Shown: positions 1 to 4,654, numbered from the stretch's first letter. The stretch is DNA of 6,427 nucleotides from DASUFH01 sp036274645 (GCA_036274645.1 DASUFH010000262.1:1-6427); one strand, 5' to 3'. Made by a program: numbers and translations. The notes: generated by a model from the sequence alone, not told the origin.

Positions 1-2
1 GC

Positions 3-86
3 CGGTATCTTGAGGCCCAGGAGATCGGCGAGGAGGCCGAAGTACGCCGGCGTCTCGAAGACGCGGCCAGAAAGAAGAAAACGTAG
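3..86 (+). CDS. C-terminal end of an unidentified protein (partial)
   Basis: The frame starting at base 3 is open from the left edge to a TAG at 84-86 and encodes 27 residues. They are strongly charged: Glu/Arg-rich, alternating like an amphipathic helix (EIGEEAEVRRRLEDAARKKK), and ending in a Lys-rich tail. Codon third positions are mostly G or C, as in the clear genes of the window. The other two forward frames give an Arg/Pro-rich shadow or an early stop. The main body of the gene lies outside the window, so no family can be named. A GC-rich hairpin follows 8 bases after the stop, consistent with a true gene end. Confidence 0.5.
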   Translation, partial: RYLEAQEIGEEAEVRRRLEDAARKKKT

Positions 87-94
87 ACGCCTTG

Positions 95-129
95 TACGGC
101 GCCTTCGCGCCGGGCGCCAAGGCGCCGTA
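95..129 (+). terminator. GC-rich hairpin after the partial gene
   Basis: TACGGCGCCTT (95-105) and AAGGCGCCGTA (119-129) form a perfect 11-bp stem around a 13-base loop that is itself self-complementary (GCGCC/GGCGC). It lies 8 bases after the TAG of the upstream frame and 53 bases before the next ATG. There is no T-run after the stem on either strand, so it is not a classic intrinsic terminator. It may be a U-less terminator, an RNA-stabilising 3' hairpin, or a dispersed palindrome. Confidence 0.4.
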
Positions 130-182
130 GTCAGACCACCATACCGTTGTTAGAGTTCGCGCCACTGAAGAAGGAGGCGCCT

Positions 183-302
183 ATGAGTGAACGCGTTTTC
201 AATGCGATGGTGGTGAGCCTTTGTGTTGTTGCGCTGCTCGCCTGCATGATGATTCTCTATATTCCCACCCCGCATCACATCGTCATCAACGCTGTCCGCT
301 GA
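183..302 (+). CDS. Small single-span membrane protein, 39 aa, hypothetical
   Basis: A short frame starts at ATG 183 and ends with TGA at 300-302. AAGGAGG at 171-177, five bases before the ATG, is the best Shine-Dalgarno in the window and the main reason to believe the gene. The product is a short polar N-terminus (MSERVFNA), one hydrophobic stretch at about residues 8-27 (MVVSLCVVALLACMMILYI) and a short tail with PTPHH and a final NAVR. It is most likely one transmembrane helix with both ends exposed. The sequence LLAC at residues 18-21 resembles a lipobox, but the hydrophobic run continues past the Cys and there is only one positive charge before it, so a membrane anchor is preferred. I recognise no family. 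REP-like palindromes follow 28 bases after the stop. Confidence 0.6.
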   Translation: MSERVFNAMVVSLCVVALLACMMILYIPTPHHIVINAVR

Positions 303-329
303 TCGCAATGCCCGCGTCCTGGCTGGCTG

Positions 330-352
330 GTAGGGGCGGTCTATGACCGCCC
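330..352. repeat. REP-like palindrome, copy 1
   Basis: GGGCGGTC (334-341), TAT, GACCGCCC (345-352) is a perfect 8-bp stem with a 3-base loop. The left flank GTAGGGGCGGTCT (330-342) occurs again, in reverse complement, at 4642-4654. The right arm can alternatively pair with 405-412 in a larger inverted repeat, so two folds compete. It is extragenic, in a cluster with two other copies of the same 8-mer. Confidence 0.65.
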
Positions 353-412
353 AGCGTTTCAGGACGCCTTTCTGTTCAGTCAGAGATTTCCGCTCCGAAA
401 CGCCGGGCGGTC
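345..412. repeat. Large imperfect inverted repeat (REPIN-like)
   Basis: GACCGCCCAGCGTTTC at 345-360 and GAAACGCCGGGCGGTC at 397-412 are reverse complements at 15 of 16 positions, with 36 bases between them. Two short palindromic units in inverted orientation around a spacer is the architecture of REP doublets (REPINs), known in gammaproteobacteria and other groups. I cannot confirm membership of a genome-wide family from one window. A third, decayed palindrome may follow at 405-423 (GGGCGGTCCTAGAAC). Confidence 0.6.
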
Positions 413-428
413 CTAGAACCCCCTTACA

Positions 429-457
429 TGCAGGCGGGGACCTGAAGTGTTTCGTTG
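429..457 (+). repeat. Dispersed repeat A, copy 1
   Basis: TGCAGGCGGGGACC at 429-442 is identical to 2912-2925. After a 5-6 base spacer the similarity continues (TGTTTCGTT against TGTTGCGTT, 8 of 9). Both copies are intergenic, which favours a dispersed element over chance. Confidence 0.45.
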
Positions 458-495
458 TGTCAAGCGGATCAAGGCGGGCAAACCTTCGGGGAATT

Positions 496-513
496 GGGCG
501 GTCAAGACCGCCC
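496..513 (-). repeat. REP-like palindrome, copy 3, possible terminator of the secreted-protein gene
   Basis: GGGCGGTC (496-503), AA, GACCGCCC (506-513) forms a hairpin 16 bases beyond the TAA of the minus-strand gene ending at 530. It could therefore end or protect that transcript. It is not followed by a T-run on the minus strand (AATTCC follows), so any terminator role is uncertain. The arms are the same 8-mer seen at 334-352, 405-412 and 4644-4651. Confidence 0.5.
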
Positions 514-529
514 TGCAAAACTTCTCCCG

Positions 530-1189
530 TTACCGCTGCGGACCGCGTCCATCCTCGCGCTCCGGTTCAGAAGCCGGAACCGGAGGATTCACATAGAGCG
601 GCTGCGACGTATAGAGAGGTCTGTTGACATAGACGGGCGCGACCGCCACCCCGGTCGCCGCCGGCTCGTCACGGGGCTCACGACGACGGTCCCCACGGCG
701 CGATTCGTCCACGATGATGATCGTTGGCGGAGGTTCCACATAGACCACGGTCGGGGGCGGCTGCACGTAGACCACACGGGGTGGAGCTTCCACATAAACG
801 ACGTCTGGTTCCTGGGGTTGCTGTGGTGGGGCGGAATATTGCGGTTGCGAGGCGCTCGGCGCTGCCGACTCCCGGGTCGCTGCCGATGCCGTGTCCGATG
901 ACGACGGCGGCGCAGCTACGGCTGCCGGAGGGCCGAACGAACGCAGCAGCCAGACCCGTGTGGCGGGATCATAACAGGCCCAGCCCTGTTCCCCGCTGGC
1001 AACCGCGTAAGGTCGCGGCGCCGCACACACAAAGGATTGCACAGCCCCTTCTTCCGTAAACACATATGCTCCGGTGGTCTGCTGACCGTCAATAGTCACG
1101 ACCTGCGGCGCCCACTTCAAGCCCGTCGTCTGGGCTGGCGCTGCGACCGGCGTCAAGAGGGCCAGCAGCAGCGGTCCACTCCATCGCAT
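530..1189 (-). CDS. Secreted hypothetical protein with YVxPPP tandem repeats
   Basis: A 219-aa exported protein of unknown function. I chose ATG 1189-1187 because GGGGAGG (1202-1196) sits six bases before it; an in-frame ATG at 1210 would add seven residues but has no ribosome site. The N-terminus is a signal peptide (MRWSGPLLLALL, then VAAPAQ) with likely cleavage after APA, about residue 19. Residues 24-84 look like a small folded unit with two Cys (FVCAAP, WACYDP) and several aromatic residues. An Ala/Ser/Pro/Gln linker follows (about 85-129), then a 9-residue repeat: VVYVEAPPR, VVYVQPPPT, VVYVEPPPT and a diverged IIIVDESRR (130-165). After a charged, Arg/Asp-rich spacer come further YVN-P motifs (APVYVNRPLY, PLYVNPPVP). 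A periplasmic or cell-surface role spanning or binding the wall or outer membrane is plausible. I cannot name a family. Confidence 0.8.
   Translation of the reverse strand: MRWSGPLLLALLTPVAAPAQTTGLKWAPQVVTIDGQQTTGAYVFTEEGAVQSFVCAAPRPYAVASGEQGWACYDPATRVWLLRSFGPPAAVAAPPSSSDTASAATRESAAPSASQPQYSAPPQQPQEPDVVYVEAPPRVVYVQPPPTVVYVEPPPTIIIVDESRRGDRRREPRDEPAATGVAVAPVYVNRPLYTSQPLYVNPPVPASEPEREDGRGPQR
722..802 (-). repeat. 27-bp tandem coding repeat (three units)
   Basis: This is the DNA encoding VVYVEAPPR, VVYVQPPPT and VVYVEPPPT, three 27-bp units in a row in the minus-strand gene, followed by a decayed fourth unit (IIIVDESRR, 695-721). The units share a TCCACATAGACCAC-like plus-strand core but differ at several third positions, so this is an old duplication kept at protein level. 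Confidence 0.7.
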
Positions 1190-1201
1190 CGCAAACCTCC
1201 C

Positions 1202-1220
1202 CGCCGCCATCAGGGCGGCG
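1202..1220 (-). promoter_or_regulatory. Leader hairpin abutting the Shine-Dalgarno of the secreted-protein gene
   Basis: CGCCGCC (1202-1208), loop ATCAG, GGCGGCG (1214-1220) is a perfect 7-bp GC stem. In the minus-strand mRNA the 3' side of the stem overlaps the first base of the GGGGAGG ribosome site (1202-1196). The stem therefore borders and may limit access to that site. It also contains the rejected upstream ATG at 1210. Function is inferred from position only. Confidence 0.4.
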
Positions 1221-1251
1221 CTCGCCTACAACAATGTCATAGACGTATGGG

Positions 1252-1258
1252 ATATATA
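1252..1258 (-). promoter_or_regulatory. Possible -10 region for the secreted-protein gene
   Basis: The minus strand reads CGTTATATATCCC here, the most AT-rich promoter-like element upstream of the gene, about 63 bases before the ATG at 1189. No convincing -35 is visible at 16-18 bases, so the call is tentative. Confidence 0.25.
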
Positions 1259-1342
1259 ACGTTTCACGCCAAAACAGGAAAAGCTTTTTTCGCAGGTCGC
1301 GCTCCCCGACTCCCTTCCTCGCCTGACATTTCGCGGCATCAT

Positions 1343-1356
1343 TTGATTCCATTCAA
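1343..1356 (+). promoter_or_regulatory. FNR/DNR-type (CRP-FNR family) operator candidate
   Basis: TTGAT-TCCA-TTCAA matches the FNR-family consensus TTGAT-N4-ATCAA at 9 of 10 defined positions. It lies 150 bp upstream of the globin ATG. The best -10 (TATAAA, 1400-1405) predicts transcription starting near 1411-1413. The box centre would then sit about 62 bases upstream, the usual class I activator position. No good -35 is seen, as expected for an activator-dependent promoter. FNR senses oxygen, and DNR/NnrR-type members of the family respond to NO; either would suit a globin gene. The regulator itself is not in the window. Confidence 0.45.
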
Positions 1357-1399
1357 CACCATTTGTGACAGAATGACCGCTCGCCAGCGAACCGACTGG

Positions 1400-1405
1400 T
1401 ATAAA
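1400..1405 (+). promoter_or_regulatory. Candidate -10 box of the globin-reductase operon
   Basis: TATAAA is the closest -10 match between the divergent genes on the plus strand. It would give a leader of about 95 bases before the globin ATG. The matching -35 position (CCGCTC or neighbours) is poor, so an upstream activator would be needed. Confidence 0.35.
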
Positions 1406-1452
1406 CCGATGAAAAACCTCATTCATGTTCTGGGAGACCGACGTGCTGAGTC

Positions 1453-1469
1453 ATTCCGATTTCGGGAAT
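1453..1469 (+). promoter_or_regulatory. Imperfect palindrome in the globin leader
   Basis: ATTCCGATTTCGGGAAT has arms ATTCCGA and TCGGGAAT with one bulged G. It lies 37 bases before the globin ATG, within the predicted leader. It could be a repressor operator or a short RNA hairpin. I cannot assign it to a known regulator. Confidence 0.25.
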
Positions 1470-1505
1470 CAACACGACCATAACCATTAGCCAGGAGCAT
1501 TTTAA

Positions 1506-1889
1506 ATGACGACCAAACCGGCGCAGAAAACCCTTTATGAACAACTTGGTGGCCAGCCTGCCGTGGACGCAGCCGTCGACATCTTTTACCGCAAGGTTCT
1601 CAAGGACGACCGGATCAAGTCCTTCTTCGATGGCGTCGACATGGACAAGCAGATCGCCAAGCAGAAAGCATTCCTGACGATGGTTTTCGGTGGGCCCGCC
1701 AACTATACCGGCAAGGACATGCGGGCCGGCCATGCGCACCTGGTCAGCCGCGGCCTCAACGACTCCCACGTGGACGCGGTCATCGAGTTGCTGGGACAGA
1801 CGCTCACGGAACTGGGCGTGGCGCAGCCTCTTATCGCCGAAGTGGCCGCGCTGGCCAACTCGGTACGAAACGACGTTCTCAGCCGGTAA
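1506..1889 (+). CDS. glbN: Group I truncated hemoglobin (2/2 globin, GlbN type)
   Basis: A 127-aa heme protein that binds O2/NO; group I members act in NO dioxygenation or O2 handling. The start is ATG 1506, with AGGAG at 1493-1497. It aligns without gaps from YEQLGG through LIAEVAA to the cyanobacterial GlbN pattern as I remember it, with an N-terminus six residues longer. Key positions: Tyr28 (B10, in VDIFYRKVL), Gln49 (E7), Lys52 (E10), Gln53 (E11) and His76 as the proximal F8 ligand (MRAGHAHL). The two Gly-Gly turns of group I are present (QLGG 13-16, FGGP 61-64). Synechocystis GlbN has His at E10 and a C-terminal His that crosslinks to heme; here E10 is Lys and the C-terminus (ANSVRNDVLSR) has no His. 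The gene ends 5 bp before a ferredoxin-type reductase, its likely electron donor. The protein is cytoplasmic, with no signal peptide. Confidence 0.95.
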   Translation: MTTKPAQKTLYEQLGGQPAVDAAVDIFYRKVLKDDRIKSFFDGVDMDKQIAKQKAFLTMVFGGPANYTGKDMRAGHAHLVSRGLNDSHVDAVIELLGQTLTELGVAQPLIAEVAALANSVRNDVLSR

Positions 1890-1894
1890 ACACG

Positions 1895-2860
1895 GTGGTT
1901 CGTGTTCGCCTCGATGGCGCCGAGTACACGCTCGCTGAAGGCGAGAGTGTCCTCGCCGGATTGCTCCGCCAGGGCGTCGGGCTGACGTCTTCGTGCCGGG
2001 CCGGCGTGTGTGGCTCGTGCGTCATGCGCGCCACGGCGGGCGCCGTCCCGGAGCGGGCGCAATCCGGCCTGAAGGACTCGTGGAAGGCGCGGGGATACTT
2101 CCTGGCGTGCGTGTGCGTCCCGGCGGAAGACCTTGAACTGACTTCCGCCGGCGCCGACTTCCGGTTCTCCGGTGTCATCACTTCCCTGCGGATGCTCGGC
2201 GCTGACGTCATTCAGGCGAATCTGGCGACCGATACGCCGATCGACTTCCACGCCGGACAATACATCACCGTGGCGCGACCCGACGGACTGGCTCGCAGCT
2301 ATTCCATCGCGAGCCTGCCCGGAGAAGGCGGACTCGCCCTGCACATCCGCAAGGTTCCCAATGGGCAGATGAGCGGCTGGTTTCACTCTGGCGCCTGCGA
2401 GGGCGAGCGTGTCACCATCCTCGGACCTTCCGGCGAGTGTTTTTATGTGCCGGGGCGAAGCGCGCAGCCACTGCTGCTGGCCGGTACCGGCACGGGACTC
2501 GCGCCGCTATATGGCATCGTGCGCGACGCGCTGGCGCAGGGCCATACCGGCCCGATTCACCTGTTCCATGGAGCGCTTCGCCCGGAAGGACTCTATCTCG
2601 TGGACGAACTGCGGCGTCTCGATCGCGAATATCCCCAGTTCAGCTATACCCCCGCCGCGTTGCGCAGCGACGGCAATGCCGGCGTCGCCATCGGCCCGCT
2701 CGACGCGATCATCGAGGCGCATCATCCCGATCTGACCGGCTGGCGCGGATTCGTCTGTGGGGACCCGGCGCTGGTCCAGGACCTCAAGAAGAAGCTGTTT
2801 CTGGCCGGCATGGCGTCACGCGACATCTATGCGGACGCATTCATCCCGGCGGCAAGGTGA
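1895..2860 (+). CDS. NAD(P)H-dependent FAD/[2Fe-2S] reductase, probable globin partner
   Basis: A 321-aa electron-transfer protein of the benzoate/phenol-hydroxylase reductase type, with plant-type ferredoxin fused to the N-terminus of an FNR-like module. The start is GTG 1895, five bases after the globin stop; no clear Shine-Dalgarno, so translational coupling is likely. The ferredoxin domain (about 1-85) has Cys34, Cys39, Cys42 and Cys72 in the C-x4-C-x2-C-x29-C pattern (SCRAGVCGSC, then FLACVCVP). The FAD domain (about 90-185) carries RSYSIAS at 134-140. The NAD(P) domain (about 190-321) has LLLAGTGTGLAPL at 193-205 and FVCGDP at 286-291, and ends in YADAFIPAAR. Known relatives pass hydride electrons from NAD(P)H through FAD to the iron-sulfur centre and then to an oxygenase. 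No oxygenase is nearby, and the tight link to the truncated hemoglobin suggests that heme is the acceptor (inference). Whether it uses NADH or NADPH cannot be read here. Confidence 0.92.
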   Translation: MVRVRLDGAEYTLAEGESVLAGLLRQGVGLTSSCRAGVCGSCVMRATAGAVPERAQSGLKDSWKARGYFLACVCVPAEDLELTSAGADFRFSGVITSLRMLGADVIQANLATDTPIDFHAGQYITVARPDGLARSYSIASLPGEGGLALHIRKVPNGQMSGWFHSGACEGERVTILGPSGECFYVPGRSAQPLLLAGTGTGLAPLYGIVRDALAQGHTGPIHLFHGALRPEGLYLVDELRRLDREYPQFSYTPAALRSDGNAGVAIGPLDAIIEAHHPDLTGWRGFVCGDPALVQDLKKKLFLAGMASRDIYADAFIPAAR

Positions 2861-2911
2861 GGCCAGAGATGATTCTTTCCACAACAGAAACATTTTGAGT
2901 TCCTGTCTGCT

Positions 2912-2940
2912 TGCAGGCGGGGACCAAAAAATGTTGCGTT
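2912..2940 (+). repeat. Dispersed repeat A, copy 2
   Basis: TGCAGGCGGGGACC at 2912-2925 is identical to 429-442, and similarity resumes in TGTTGCGTT (2932-2940). Here the repeat overlaps the right arm of an imperfect hairpin (2902-2921) and can also pair with CCCCGCAAG at 2947-2955. This suggests a folded extragenic element. Confidence 0.45.
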
Positions 2941-2986
2941 TCTGTGCCCCGCAAGGTTCCTCGGAAGCAAACCATGGCTGACGCGC

Positions 2987-2992
2987 TAGAAT
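2987..2992 (+). promoter_or_regulatory. Possible -10 box of the amidohydrolase gene
   Basis: TAGAAT differs from TATAAT at one base. A start near 2999 would put the in-frame ATG at 2991 outside the mRNA, supporting the start at 3030. No good -35 is seen 16-18 bases upstream. Confidence 0.3.
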
Positions 2993-3029
2993 GCGCGAAA
3001 ACAAAAACCGACTAAAACGGATTGGAACC

Positions 3030-4643
3030 ATGACCAGCAAGTTTCATCGCACCGACATTTCACGGCGCCAGTTCATCGGAGGCGCAACGGCCGCGCTGGC
3101 GCTGAGCAGCGCCGGCCTGGGACAGGTGGCCGGAGACCAGCGCGGGCTGGCTTTCATCAACGGCCGGATTCACACGATGGACGCCTCCAATCGCGTGGTG
3201 GCGCAGGCGCTGATGCGAAACGGCCGTTTTGTTGCCGTCGGCGACAATGTCACCCGCCCGCCGGGGGAGTGGACAACCGTCGACCTCATGGGAAAAACCG
3301 TCATCCCCGGAATCATCGACGCGCATAACCACGTGGTCCTGGTCGGCAATCGTCCCGGATGGCATACGCCGCTCGAACATGCCTCCACAATTCCCGAAGC
3401 GATCGCCCTGCTGAAGGCCCGCGCTACGGGAGTGCCCGGCAACGAGTTCATCACGATCGTCGGTCCGGTCACCGCCATGCAGTTTCGAGAGAACCGGTTG
3501 CCCACGCTGGAGGAACTCGACACCATCGATCGCCCGGTCTACATTCAGGCCGCCCAGGGCGGGACGCGCATCAACAGCCAGGCCCGGATGTGGTTTGAAT
3601 CTCATGGCCTCATGACGCCGGCCACCGGTGTTCTGGCCGGTGGCGGCTTCGCCGGCGGCGCCTCCGGGTCCGCGTTGCAGCTTCTCCGGAAAGAATTCCT
3701 GAACGCCGAAACCCGTCAGCGGACGGCGCTCGGCGCGCTCGAATACTATGCGATGCTCGGCATCACCACACACCGGGACGAAGGCGCGTTTCATTCCGAC
3801 GGCCCTTCAAACAACGTTGCCGCTGAAAACACCTACACGATGCATGAGCCGTTTCTCGCGCTCAATCGCGCCGGACGCATGCCGGCGCGCCTGCGCATCG
3901 ATTTTCTCCATCAGGACGCCGCCAACGCCAATCCGCCGCTGCCGACACTGTCCGAACGTCTGAGAAACTCCTTTCCCTTTTTTGGAGACGAATGGCTGAA
4001 GACCGGCGGTATCGGCGAGTTCACCGGAGGCGGCGTCGACGGACTGCGCGCCATCGCGCGCGCCGGCTGGCGCGCCGAAGACCACGCGCTGAATCTCGCA
4101 GGCGCCACTCAGCTGATTACGGCGCGAGAGACCGTCAATGCGGAAATCCCCATCAAGGACCTGCGCTGGATCATTTCGCACATTCCCAACTTCACGCCGG
4201 ACCTGGCGAATCGCGCCAATGCCATGGGGATGGGAGTCCTGGTGGGCTGGGGCCCGACCCGGACCGGCTCGAACGTGGGACCGCCGTACCGGATGTTGAT
4301 GGAACATCCGATCCACAAGGGCTACCACTCGGACGGCGGCGACATCACCGTCATCAATCCATGGCTCAACTTCTACACGATGATCACGGGAAAGAACCTG
4401 ACCGGACAGCAGATCCTGGGTGATCAGACGCTGACACGGCAGGAAACACTGTGGCTCGCAACCGCGGCCAACAAGTGGTTCATCGAAGAAGACGACCTCG
4501 GTTCGATCGAAACCGGCAACCACGCGGACATGGTCGTTCTCGATCGGGACTTTTTCACGATTCCGGAGGAGGAGATCCGTCAGATTCGATCACTCCTGAC
4601 GATCGTCGGCGGAAAGGTTGTCCACAATTCGGGAGTCCTGTAG
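3030..4643 (+). CDS. Tat-exported YtcJ-like amidohydrolase (Amidohydro_3)
   Basis: A 537-aa metal-dependent hydrolase, probably acting on an amide or formamide C-N bond outside the cytoplasm; the substrate is unknown. I chose ATG 3030 over 2991 because it puts the twin-arginine motif SRRQFIGG at residues 11-18, the normal distance. The earlier ATG also has no ribosome site and overlaps a -10-like box. After the hydrophobic segment (about 19-34) comes the N-terminal beta-sandwich (AFINGRIHTMD, then VIPGIIDAHNH). DAHNH at 97-101 holds the HxH metal ligands. Further candidate active-site residues are Lys324 (EWLKTGG, in the place of the carboxylated or structural Lys), His352 (EDHALNLAG), His384 (WIISHIPN) and Asp435 (YHSDGGDI). 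The end GNHADMVVLDRDFFTIP...VGGKVVH is typical of the family's returning sandwich. Relatives usually read SDxP at the last Asp; here it is SDGGD. The gene converges on the CinA-like gene, with 7 bp between stops. Confidence 0.9.
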   Translation: MTSKFHRTDISRRQFIGGATAALALSSAGLGQVAGDQRGLAFINGRIHTMDASNRVVAQALMRNGRFVAVGDNVTRPPGEWTTVDLMGKTVIPGIIDAHNHVVLVGNRPGWHTPLEHASTIPEAIALLKARATGVPGNEFITIVGPVTAMQFRENRLPTLEELDTIDRPVYIQAAQGGTRINSQARMWFESHGLMTPATGVLAGGGFAGGASGSALQLLRKEFLNAETRQRTALGALEYYAMLGITTHRDEGAFHSDGPSNNVAAENTYTMHEPFLALNRAGRMPARLRIDFLHQDAANANPPLPTLSERLRNSFPFFGDEWLKTGGIGEFTGGGVDGLRAIARAGWRAEDHALNLAGATQLITARETVNAEIPIKDLRWIISHIPNFTPDLANRANAMGMGVLVGWGPTRTGSNVGPPYRMLMEHPIHKGYHSDGGDITVINPWLNFYTMITGKNLTGQQILGDQTLTRQETLWLATAANKWFIEEDDLGSIETGNHADMVVLDRDFFTIPEEEIRQIRSLLTIVGGKVVHNSGVL

Positions 4644-4654
4644 ACCGCCCCTAC
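4642..4654. repeat. REP-like half element overlapping two convergent stop codons
   Basis: AGACCGCCCCTAC is the exact reverse complement of 330-342, the left part of palindrome copy 1. It lies at the junction of two convergent genes. It supplies the last two bases of the amidohydrolase TAG (4641-4643) and the whole stop of the CinA-like gene (CTA on the plus strand, 4651-4653). Confidence 0.45.

Larger units (their letters stand above)
303..529. other. Gene-free intergenic stretch with REP-like palindromes
   Basis: This 227-bp stretch lies between the 39-aa membrane protein gene and the end of the minus-strand secreted-protein gene. I see no convincing coding frame: the frames open here lack a Shine-Dalgarno and have shadow-like composition rich in Arg, Pro and His. 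What it does hold is a cluster of GGGCGGTC/GACCGCCC palindromes, listed separately, and one copy of a 14-mer that recurs near 2912. Confidence 0.7.
2861..3029 (+). other. Intergenic region between reductase and amidohydrolase
   Basis: These 169 bp hold no convincing gene. They hold copy 2 of dispersed repeat A, a wobble-containing hairpin at 2902-2921 (CCTGTCTG...CAGGCGGG) and a possible -10 box at 2987. No T-run terminator follows the reductase, so read-through into the amidohydrolase cannot be excluded. Confidence 0.5.

Noticed and set aside
183..302. Reading the 39-aa protein as a lipoprotein because of LLAC at residues 18-21
   Set aside because: The hydrophobic run continues past the Cys and the mature part would be only about 19 residues. 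One transmembrane helix explains it better.
722..802. Possible CRISPR-like short repeats
   Set aside because: The 27-bp units are directly adjacent with no spacers, keep a reading frame and vary at third positions, so they are coding repeats.
455..1059. Plus-strand open frames opposite the secreted-protein gene (455-901 and 724-1059)
   Set aside because: Their Arg/His/Gly-rich repeats (such as HIDHGRGRLHVDH) are the antisense of the VVYVxPPP repeats. The minus-strand product has a signal peptide and a ribosome site, so that strand is the coding one.
1037..1483. Plus-strand 148-codon frame covering the divergent promoter region
   Set aside because: It begins inside the minus-strand gene, has no Shine-Dalgarno, uses erratic codons and contains the FNR-like box and -10. 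It is better read as regulatory DNA.
1703..2386. Long minus-strand open frame opposite the globin and reductase
   Set aside because: It is a mirror of high-GC codon usage in two well-supported plus-strand genes. Its product is Arg/Ala/Gly-rich without motifs or a ribosome site.
2902..2931. Intrinsic terminator after the reductase gene
   Set aside because: The hairpin is wobble-rich and followed by A-rich rather than T-rich sequence on the plus strand, so it does not fit a rho-independent terminator.
3060..4523. Two long minus-strand open frames (3060-3794 and 3807-4523) opposite the amidohydrolase
   Set aside because: Both lie entirely under a recognisable enzyme gene and have low-complexity Arg/Gly/Val composition. 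No family features are visible.
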